21,006 bases of DNA, taken from NCBI GenBank assembly GCA_046094385.1, contig JBJTHJ010000074.1:1-21006 (forward strand), read 5' to 3'. Position 1 is the first letter of the stretch. Every line of letters begins with the position of its first letter. The position numbers and the translations under genes were made by a program. The notes under the pieces are model-generated. The model saw nothing but the letters and a program-made list of their open reading frames with translations. It was not told where the DNA came from and ran no database searches. The stretch comes from ZLKRG08 sp046094385 (GTDB lineage: Bacteria > Actinomycetota > Actinomycetes > Nanopelagicales > Nanopelagicaceae). This document shows positions 15,365 through 21,006 of this stretch, in pieces.

Positions 15365-15385
15365 TTTAAGTAGGCTCGGCTCAGG
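15365..15385. promoter_or_regulatory. Probable HAIR operator 2, degenerate
   Basis: TTTAAGT-N7-GCTCAGG matches the HAIR consensus in 10 of 14 fixed positions with the correct N7 spacing. Its centre lies 23 bp after the centre of HAIR 1. Paired HAIR sites of unequal quality are known from Streptomyces dnaK. It would let two HspR units bind side by side. Confidence 0.65.
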
Positions 15386-15432
15386 TTTAGTAGCTATACA
15401 GCTTAAGAGAGCTTTAAAAAGGAGCAAGATAA

Positions 15433-17262
15433 ATGGCTAGAGCAGTTGGAATCGACCTAGGTACAACCAATAGTTGCGTCTCGGTTTTAGAAGGCGGCGA
15501 ACCGACCGTCATCGCCAACGCCGAAGGCGCTCGCACGACCCCGTCAATCGTCGCCTTTGCGAAGAATGGCGAAGTTCTAGTTGGTGAGGTGGCCAAGCGC
15601 CAAGCAGTCACCAACGTAGATCGCACCATCCGTTCCGTTAAGCGCCATATCGGCACTAATTGGAACATCGATATTGATAATAAGAAGTACACCCCACAAG
15701 AAATTAGTGCGCGTGTATTACAAAAATTAAAGCGTGACGCCGAGAGCTATTTAGGTGAGACCGTAACCGATGCAGTGATCACCGTTCCTGCATATTTCAA
15801 TGACGCACAACGTCAAGCAACCAAAGAAGCTGGCGAGATCGCCGGTCTTAACGTATTACGTATCATCAACGAACCAACTGCAGCCGCTTTGGCTTATGGT
15901 TTGGATAAAGGCGATAAGGAACAGACCATTCTGGTATTTGACCTTGGTGGTGGAACCTTCGACGTATCGCTGCTTGAAATTGGCGATGGCGTTGTCGAAG
16001 TTAAAGCTACCAATGGTGACAACATCCTAGGTGGCGACGACTGGGATCAAGCACTTGTTGATCACTTGGTAAGTAACTTCCGCGCACAAAATGGCATTGA
16101 CTTGACCAAAGATAAGATGGCGATGCAACGTATCCGTGAAGCTGCTGAAAAAGCGAAGATCGAACTATCTTCATCAATGCAGGCAACGGTTAACTTGCCA
16201 TACATCACTGTTGATGCTGAGAAAAATCCGATGTTCTTGGATGAGACCATCACTCGCGCACAATTCCAGCAACTAACTGCAGATCTACTTGCTCGTTGCA
16301 AGAAGCCAGTTGAAGCAGTGCTTAAAGATGCTGGTATCCCAATTTCAAAGATCGATCACGTGCTACTAGTTGGTGGTTCAACTCGTATGCCAGCAGTTGT
16401 TGAGCTAGTGAAACAGATGACCGGTGGAAAATAGCCAAATAAAGTCGTAAATACGGATGAAGTTGTGGCCGTTGGCGCATCGCTTCAAGCCGGTGTTCTA
16501 AAGGGCGAAGTCAAGGATGTCTTACTACTTGATGTGACTCCGTTATCACTTGGTATTGAAACCAAGGGTGGCGTGATGACCAAGTTGATCGAGCGCAACA
16601 CCACGATCCCAACAAAGCGCAGTGAAGTCTTCACTACCGCAGATGACAATCAACCAGCAGTTCAGATCCAAGTCTTCCAAGGCGAACGTGAAATGGCCGC
16701 TTATAACAAGCGCCTCGGTATGTTCGAACTAACTGGACTTCCACCAGCGCCACGTGGCGTGCCACAGATCGAAGTTACCTTCGATATCGATGCCAACGGA
16801 ATCGTTCATGTATCTGCAAAGGATCTCGGAACTGGAAAGGAACAGAGCATGACCATCACCGGTGGCTCTGCACTCTCCAAGGAAGATATCGAGCGCATGA
16901 TGAAGGATGCCGAAGCACATGCGGAAGAAGATAAACAGCGTCGTGATGAAGCAGAGATTCGTAACAATGGTGATTCACTTGTTTATCAGACCGAGAAGTT
17001 CTTAAATGAAAATCGCGAGAAACTTTCAACTGGTGAATCTGCCGAGAAATTAGCAGAGGCAGATACTGCCACTGCAGATCTAAAGAAGCTACTTGAAGGT
17101 GCAGATTACGCAGGCATCAAAGCAGCAACTGAAAAGTTAGCTGGAATTAGCCAAGCACTTGGCGCGGCGTTATATGCAGCTAATGCAGCTGGTGCGCCAA
17201 ATGGTGGCACCGGTGCAACTAACGACGATGGCATCCAAGATGCAGAAGTTGTCGAGGAGTAA
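15433..17262 (+). pseudogene. dnaK: Chaperone DnaK, reading frame interrupted by one in-frame TAG
   Basis: DnaK is the Hsp70 chaperone. The frame begins at ATG 15433, with AAGGAG upstream, and shows GIDLGTTNSCVSVLEGGEPT, ITVPAYFNDAQRQATKEAGE, FDLGGGTFDVSLLEIGDGV and LLVGGSTRMPAVVELVKQM. At codon 334 it hits TAG (16432-16434), where relatives have Glu in GKEPNK. The same frame continues without shift: DEVVAVGASLQAGVLKGEV, then the linker and substrate-binding domain (KDVLLLDVTPLSLGIETKGG), ending in AEVVEE at 17262. Read through the TAG the product is about 609 residues, full length. The stop falls inside the ATPase domain, so a truncated product would be inactive. Because dnaK is normally important and the rest is conserved, a sequencing or assembly error, or a minority variant, is more likely than real loss. 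The stop codon overlaps the grpE start by one base. Confidence 0.9.
16432..16455 (+). other. Cluster of substitutions around the dnaK TAG
   Basis: Where mycobacterial DnaK reads GKEPNKGVNPDEVVAVG, this sequence reads GK-stop-PNKVVNTDEVVAVG. Three conserved positions differ within 24 bases: Glu to stop (GAG to TAG, base 16432), Gly to Val (GGC to GTC, base 16445) and Pro to Thr (CCG to ACG, base 16453). The neighbouring residues on both sides are conserved. The assumed original codons are inference, but each change is most simply a G:C to T:A transversion. Confidence 0.7.
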
Positions 17263-17750
17263 TGACTGACCACGAATCAACCACTGATTCGGTAGATGTT
17301 GCAGCAGAGGTCGAGGCAGATAGCCTCGACCTCACTGCGCCTAATACCGCCGAATTAACCGAGGATCTCAAGCGTTTACAAGCGGAGTACAGCAATTATC
17401 GTAAGCGCGTCGAACGTGATCGGGCAGTGGCATCTGAAATCGCAGTCGCCGCTGTGTTATCCGAATTGCTTGCAACTTTGGATGATATTGATCGCGCAGC
17501 CGAACATGGTGAGTTAATCGGTGGCTTCAAATCAGTGACAGATCAATTGACTAACATCGTTACCAAACTTGGTTTAGAAAAGTACGGTAAAGATGGCGAT
17601 GAATTTGATCCACAGATCCATGAAGCGCTGATGCACGAGACAAGTAACGAGGTAGAGGTCGCTATTGCTTCTAAGATCTTGCAACCTGGATATAAATTCA
17701 AAGAGCGCGTGCTTAGACCTGCGCGAGTTGCGGTGACCCAACCCGAATAA
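17262..17750 (+). CDS. grpE: Nucleotide exchange factor GrpE
   Basis: GrpE releases ADP from DnaK. Its 162 residues include an acidic, low-complexity N-terminus (about 1-30) and a long helix (LTEDLKRLQAEYSNYRKRVE, then RDRAVA). The C-terminal beta-domain has LLATLDDIDRAAEHGE, GFKSVTDQL, GEFDP-like DGDEFDPQIHEALMHE, and the family end LQPGYKFKERVLRPARVAV. The ATG overlaps the last base of the dnaK stop codon (TAATG), so translation is probably coupled to dnaK. If the dnaK TAG were real, that coupling would be weakened. Confidence 0.96.
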   Translation: MTDHESTTDSVDVAAEVEADSLDLTAPNTAELTEDLKRLQAEYSNYRKRVERDRAVASEIAVAAVLSELLATLDDIDRAAEHGELIGGFKSVTDQLTNIVTKLGLEKYGKDGDEFDPQIHEALMHETSNEVEVAIASKILQPGYKFKERVLRPARVAVTQPE

Positions 17751-17752
17751 CC

Positions 17753-18658
17753 ATGGCTGCCAAGGATCTCTACGAAAAAGACTTTTATAAAGTCCTTGGC
17801 GTCTCTAAAACTGCTAGCGCAGATGAGATCAAGAAGAAATATCGCCAATTAGCGCGAGATCTACATCCAGATCAAAATAAAGGCGATGCTGCAAAAGAGG
17901 AGCGCTTTAAAGAGGTCTCTGAGGCCTATGACATCTTGTCAGATGCCAAGAAGCGCGCTGAATATGACGAAGCTCGTTCACTATTCGAACGCGGAGGTAT
18001 GCCACGTGGTGGCGGAAATTACCAAGGCGATTTCAGTGATCTATTTGGCGGTGGCAACCCACAAGATATCTTCGCTAATTTATTCGGTGGTCGTCGCGGA
18101 CCCCGTAAAGGACAAGATCTGCAGACCGAATCTTCAATCACCTTTCGCGAATCAATTTATGGCACCACTTTAGATTTACGATTAAATGTAGAAGGTAAAA
18201 CACAACAGATCACTGCGCGAGTTCCAGCTGGAGTTCAAGATGGCGCAAAGATCAGAGTCAAAGGAAAAGGCGCTCTTGGTGAAGCCGGCCCTGGGGATTT
18301 ATTCATATATTTACAGGTAAAACCCCATCCAATCTTTGGCCGAAAGGGCGATAACTTAACGATCAATTTGCCGATTACTTTTGCCGAAGCCGCGCTTGGC
18401 GCCGATGTGAAAGTTCCAACTTTGGAAGGAAACGAAGTAACGGTGCGCATTGCACCAGGTACGCCAAGTGGCAGAACCCTACGCGTCAAAGGTCGCGGAG
18501 TAACTCGTGGCCATGCAATCGGCGATCTACTTGTAACAGTAGATGTACAAGTTCCACGTCGCGCCGAAGGAAAAATCGAAGCTGCCATCAAAGCATTTGC
18601 AGAGGCCACTAAAGATGAAGATGTTCGCGCAGAATTTAATAGTAAGGCGCGCCAATGA
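17753..18658 (+). CDS. dnaJ: J-domain co-chaperone, zinc-finger-less (CbpA-like)
   Basis: It stimulates DnaK ATPase and delivers substrates. The J-domain covers about residues 10-75 (DFYKVLGVSKTASADEIKKK, then LARDLHPDQNKGD with the HPD triad). A Gly/Phe-rich stretch follows (about 80-125: DLFGGGNPQDIFANLFGG). Then come two C-terminal beta-domains (VPAGVQDGAKIRVKGKG, LQVKPHPIFGRKGDNL, PGTPSGRTLRVKGRGV). The four CxxCxGxG zinc motifs of type I DnaJ are entirely absent, which accounts for its 301 residues against about 380. It is therefore a type II protein sitting in the position usually held by DnaJ1 in actinobacterial dnaK operons. It follows grpE by two bases, and its TGA overlaps the hspR start. 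Confidence 0.94.
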   Translation: MAAKDLYEKDFYKVLGVSKTASADEIKKKYRQLARDLHPDQNKGDAAKEERFKEVSEAYDILSDAKKRAEYDEARSLFERGGMPRGGGNYQGDFSDLFGGGNPQDIFANLFGGRRGPRKGQDLQTESSITFRESIYGTTLDLRLNVEGKTQQITARVPAGVQDGAKIRVKGKGALGEAGPGDLFIYLQVKPHPIFGRKGDNLTINLPITFAEAALGADVKVPTLEGNEVTVRIAPGTPSGRTLRVKGRGVTRGHAIGDLLVTVDVQVPRRAEGKIEAAIKAFAEATKDEDVRAEFNSKARQ

Positions 18659-19029
18659 TGAGTGAAGATAGTAAAGAAATCGAAAAGCGCGAGCTAGATG
18701 AAGCTGCCGCAGTTTATGTAATTAGCGTTGCCGCAGAACTTTCTGGTTTACATCCACAGACACTTCGCCAATACGATCGCTTAGGTCTGGTCTCTCCGGG
18801 CCGCAGCTCTGGTCGCGGTCGTCGATATTCACTTCGCGATATCGCACTTCTTCGTAGCGTGCAGAAGATGGTCGCTGAAGGCATCAACCATGTTGGAATT
18901 AAACGAATCATCGAATTGGAGAGCGCGATGGCTAATCTATCCATCGAAGTCGCCAAATTACGTATCGAAGTCGATGAATTGATGCGACGCGATAATAATG
19001 TGATTGTTTATAAACCTGAGAAAGAATAA
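18655..19029 (+). CDS. hspR: Heat-shock repressor HspR (MerR family)
   Basis: HspR represses the dnaK operon by binding HAIR sites, with DnaK as co-repressor in Streptomyces. The MerR-type DNA-binding domain is clear at about residues 20-90: YVISVAAELSGLHPQTLRQY, DRLGLVSPGRSSGRGRRYS and LRDIALLRSVQKMVAEGINH. A leucine-rich helix follows (about 95-115) and then a short basic/acidic tail. The 124-residue length is typical. The start ATG at 18655 overlaps the dnaJ stop (ATGATGA), so it is translationally coupled; ATG 18658 is equally possible. Its two target sites are upstream of dnaK at 15342-15385, completing a feedback loop. Confidence 0.95.
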   Translation: MMSEDSKEIEKRELDEAAAVYVISVAAELSGLHPQTLRQYDRLGLVSPGRSSGRGRRYSLRDIALLRSVQKMVAEGINHVGIKRIIELESAMANLSIEVAKLRIEVDELMRRDNNVIVYKPEKE

Positions 19030-19038
19030 GGTCGCCGC

Positions 19039-19575
19039 ATGTCAGCTAAAGATAAATTACGCGAAGAGATCATCAATAAAGCAGTCGTTCACGGAAAAGT
19101 GATTCTCTCAAGCGGCAAAGAAGCTGATTATTATGTGGACCTACGCCGCGTCACTCTAGATCAGGTAGCTGCGCCACTAATTGGCGAAGTGATGTTAGAG
19201 CTGACCAAAGATTGGGATTACGAAGCAGTCGGTGGCCTGACTTTAGGTGCAGACCCAGTAGCAACTGCCATGATGCATGTGGCGACCAAACAAGGCAAGA
19301 AACTGGATGCATTTGTGGTCCGCAAAGCTGAGAAAGCACATGGCTTGCAACGTCGCATCGAAGGGCCGGATGTTAAGGGTAAAAAAGTATTGGCTGTCGA
19401 AGATACCTCGACCACCGGCGGCTCTGTATTAACCGCAGTTGAAGCTTTGAAGGAAGCCGGCGCAATCGTGGTTGGCGTTGCAGTTATCGTCGAACGTGGC
19501 GCAGCGCCAAAGATCAAAGAGGCCGGCCTTGAATACCGTGCGGCATACCAGTTGGCAGATCTGGGTTTGAACTAG
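19039..19575 (+). CDS. pyrE: Orotate phosphoribosyltransferase
   Basis: It makes orotidine 5'-phosphate from orotate and PRPP in pyrimidine synthesis. The PRPP-binding loop is VLAVEDTSTTGGSVL (about residues 115-129). SSGKEADYYVDLRRVTLD, VGGLTLGADPVATAMM and VRKAEKAHGLQRRIEG are further family motifs, and 178 residues is normal. It starts nine bases after hspR with AAGG just upstream, so it is probably the last gene of the heat-shock transcript, an unexpected place for a biosynthetic gene. The TAG stop shares the palindrome CTAG with the stop of the convergent DedA gene. Confidence 0.96.
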   Translation: MSAKDKLREEIINKAVVHGKVILSSGKEADYYVDLRRVTLDQVAAPLIGEVMLELTKDWDYEAVGGLTLGADPVATAMMHVATKQGKKLDAFVVRKAEKAHGLQRRIEGPDVKGKKVLAVEDTSTTGGSVLTAVEALKEAGAIVVGVAVIVERGAAPKIKEAGLEYRAAYQLADLGLN

Positions 19576-20216
19576 CTTAGATTTCGGCGGGTATTTATCT
19601 CTTTCAATACTTCAATAATCACCGGGATCAAACTTAAGAGAATAATTCCGCCGATTATCGGCAAGAGATATTTATCAACTGATCCTGAGATTTTGTCGCC
19701 AAGGAAGATGCCAAGCCCGATCACTGACTGAGTCCAAATCACCGCGCCAATGCAGTTGTAGAGAAAGAATTTGCGTGGCGGCACATTGATGATGCCTGCC
19801 AGTGGATTGATTAACGTTCTAACAAAAGGCACATAGCGCGCAAGAATCAAAGCTTTACCGGTGCCATATTTATTTAGCCACTTCTCAGTTGCCTGTACCT
19901 TCTTTTGATTAAAGAATCTGCCATCTGGACGTTCAAAGTATTTGCGGCCAAATTTGGCACCAAACCAATAACCAACTTGTGATCCGATTATTGCTGAGAT
20001 CGGTGCAAGCACCAGAAGTGGCGTGGTCGGAATTTTGGTTCCCAGTACCTCAACTGCAGAACTGGATGCTGCGATACCTGCGATGAATAAAAGTGAATCA
20101 CCCGGGAAGAAGAGACCGATTAGTAATCCAGTTTCGGCGAAGATGATGCTTAAGATTCCGACCAATCCCAAAGTCGTCACAATCGCATGGGCGTCAAAGA
20201 GGTCGGCAATGTTCAT
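19572..20216 (-). CDS. DedA/VTT-family membrane protein
   Basis: A polytopic inner-membrane protein of 214 residues. DedA proteins support membrane homeostasis, and some recycle undecaprenyl phosphate or phosphatidylethanolamine across the membrane. Family motifs visible are FAETGLLIGLFFPGDSLLF (residues 26-44), GSQVGYWFGAKFGRKYF, and the reentrant-loop signature ARYVPFVRTLINPLAGI, which has the conserved R-P-R pattern. The ends are hydrophobic (YLLPIIGGIILLSLIPVI). A TAGAGT lies six bases before the ATG with no Shine-Dalgarno sequence, indicating a leaderless start. It is divergent from the alpha-galactosidase. Confidence 0.93.
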   Translation of the reverse strand: MNIADLFDAHAIVTTLGLVGILSIIFAETGLLIGLFFPGDSLLFIAGIAASSSAVEVLGTKIPTTPLLVLAPISAIIGSQVGYWFGAKFGRKYFERPDGRFFNQKKVQATEKWLNKYGTGKALILARYVPFVRTLINPLAGIINVPPRKFFLYNCIGAVIWTQSVIGLGIFLGDKISGSVDKYLLPIIGGIILLSLIPVIIEVLKEINTRRNLS

Positions 20217-20222
20217 AGGGGC

Positions 20223-20228
20223 ACTCTA
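20223..20228 (-). promoter_or_regulatory. Putative -10 element for leaderless DedA mRNA
   Basis: On the minus strand TAGAGT is followed by exactly six bases (GCCCCT) and the ATG at 20216. The region between the two divergent starts is only 45 bp and AT-rich. Confidence 0.5.
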
Positions 20229-20249
20229 AACAAAATCAGATAATTTAAG

Positions 20250-20255
20250 TAACAT
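20250..20255 (+). promoter_or_regulatory. Putative -10 element for leaderless alpha-galactosidase mRNA
   Basis: TAACAT is followed by exactly six bases (TAAACA) and the GTG start at 20262. An in-frame TAA at 20256-20258 rules out any start further upstream, and no Shine-Dalgarno sequence is possible in the space. This is the clearest leaderless arrangement in the window. Confidence 0.55.
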
Positions 20256-20261
20256 TAAACA

Positions 20262-21006
20262 GTGCTAATTCAACTTCGTGGTGGTGGTAGCTCCATCGTC
20301 TTTCATGCCACCGATCAGACCCTAGAGATATTGCATTGGGGCGCGGAAATTGGCGAAATTTCAGAGAGTTCCATCAAAGCCACCAAACGGAGCATCGCCC
20401 ATGGAGATTTGGATGTAAATCCACGCAATTTGATATTGCGCGAACATTCCAGAGGTTGGCGTGGCCACCCTGCGCTACGTGGCCACCGAAGCGGAAAATC
20501 AGTATCTAATTACTTCGTATTAACAAAACATGAATCTAATACCGATTCACTAACAGCGCACTTTGAAGATAAGACTGCTGGGCTTTTATTAACTGTCAAA
20601 TATCATTTAGATAAATATGGAGTGCTTTCAATTGAAAGCACGGTTACCAATAACGCAGAAGGCGATTACTTTTTAGAGCATCTGCTCAATTGGCTACCGT
20701 TACCTTTGCAGGCTAACGAAGTTCTTGATTTCTATGGCCATTGGTCAAAGGAGCGCCAACCACAGCGTCGCGCCATTGGTTATGGCTTAACCACCCGAGA
20801 AGGATTTGAAGGTCGAAGTGGACATGATTACACCATCGCGCAGATCGCCTTAAATAGCAGTACCAATTTTAGAAGTGGCGAAGCTTGGTCTTTGTCAGTC
20901 GCTTGGAGCGGTAACAATATCCACCATGTTGAAAAATTGATCGATGATAATTCATCAATTGGTGCAGGCGAATATTTATTGCCCGGTGAGATTATTTTGG
21001 CGAAGA
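20262..21006 (+). CDS. Alpha-galactosidase, GH36-like, N-terminal part (3' end outside window)
   Basis: The open frame runs to the window edge (248 codons). It matches the N-terminal beta-sandwich domain of GH36 alpha-galactosidases, which release galactose from raffinose-type sugars and galactosides. Recognisable pieces are the early LEILHWGAEIG, then VLDFYGHWSKERQPQR, REGFEGRSGHD, RSGEAWSLSVAWSGN and GAGEYLLPGEIILAK. The catalytic (beta/alpha)8 barrel with its two aspartates lies outside the window. No signal peptide is seen, so the enzyme is probably cytoplasmic and acts on imported oligosaccharides. The start is GTG, forced by an in-frame TAA one codon upstream of it. Confidence 0.87.
   Translation, partial: MLIQLRGGGSSIVFHATDQTLEILHWGAEIGEISESSIKATKRSIAHGDLDVNPRNLILREHSRGWRGHPALRGHRSGKSVSNYFVLTKHESNTDSLTAHFEDKTAGLLLTVKYHLDKYGVLSIESTVTNNAEGDYFLEHLLNWLPLPLQANEVLDFYGHWSKERQPQRRAIGYGLTTREGFEGRSGHDYTIAQIALNSSTNFRSGEAWSLSVAWSGNNIHHVEKLIDDNSSIGAGEYLLPGEIILAK

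Noticed and set aside
16432..16434. TAG read as pyrrolysine or otherwise recoded
   Set aside because: TAG ends dnaB, pyrE, the DedA gene and the EtfD-like gene normally, relatives have Glu at this position, and nothing in the sequence suggests a recoding signal.
16465..17262. A separate gene starting at GTG 16465 after the dnaK TAG
   Set aside because: It begins in the middle of the conserved DnaK sequence, in the same frame, without a ribosome-binding site. It is simply the second part of dnaK.
18235..18609. A 124-codon minus-strand frame inside dnaJ
   Set aside because: It is antisense to conserved DnaJ beta-domains and its composition mirrors the dnaJ codons.
1..21006. CRISPR array, tRNA or rRNA genes, insertion sequence or prophage
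   Set aside because: No regularly spaced long repeats, cloverleaf-like gaps, transposase or phage genes were seen. Nearly every base is covered by housekeeping or metabolic genes.

Overview
The window looks like a piece of a compact actinobacterial chromosome with moderate to low GC. The lineage signs are an HspR-regulated dnaK-grpE-dnaJ-hspR operon with HAIR operators, a dCTP deaminase with the features of the actinobacterial Dcd, a mycobacterial-type acyl-CoA dehydrogenase with an AcdA-like N-terminus, an EtfD-like membrane Fe-S oxidoreductase, and a GT87 membrane glycosyltransferase between a penicillin-binding protein and rpsF. The AT-leaning codons, tiny intergenic gaps and overlapping gene ends suggest a streamlined freshwater actinobacterium of the Nanopelagicales (acI) type. 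That assignment is inference; no marker phylogeny was possible.

Layout. 1-2000: 3' end of a class A penicillin-binding protein and a GT87-like membrane protein. 2076-3721: rpsF-ssb-rpsR-rplI, closed by a strong hairpin terminator. 3764-4657 (minus): class I fructose-bisphosphate aldolase. 4658-4945: a gap of about 290 bp with a helically phased row of DnaA-box-like 9-mers in front of dnaB (4946-6355). 6330-9094 (minus): an EamA transporter and an acyl-CoA dehydrogenase. 9163-11304: a calcineurin-like phosphoesterase and dcd. 11374-12837: lemA and htpX. 12834-14804 (minus): the EtfD-like oxidoreductase. 14896-15303: a very short LacI-type regulator. 15342-19575: HAIR operators, dnaK (broken by an in-frame TAG), grpE, dnaJ, hspR and pyrE. 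19572-20216 (minus): a DedA protein. From 20262 to the window edge: the start of a GH36 alpha-galactosidase.

How they work together. The heat-shock operon carries its own repressor, HspR, whose operators lie just upstream of dnaK. The acyl-CoA dehydrogenase and the EtfD-like protein, 3.7 kb apart, are plausibly two ends of one electron path from fatty-acid oxidation to the membrane. The rpsF-rplI cluster and dnaB form the replication/translation block often found near the origin.

Most notable: (1) dnaK is intact in frame from end to end except for one TAG, and the TAG sits within 22 bases of two other substitutions at conserved positions, all explicable as G:C to T:A changes; (2) the phased DnaA-box-like array before dnaB; (3) four transcription-unit starts share TANNNT, then exactly six bases, then the start codon, which is a leaderless-mRNA signature, while genes inside operons mostly carry Shine-Dalgarno sites. 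I found no tRNA, rRNA, CRISPR array, insertion sequence or prophage.
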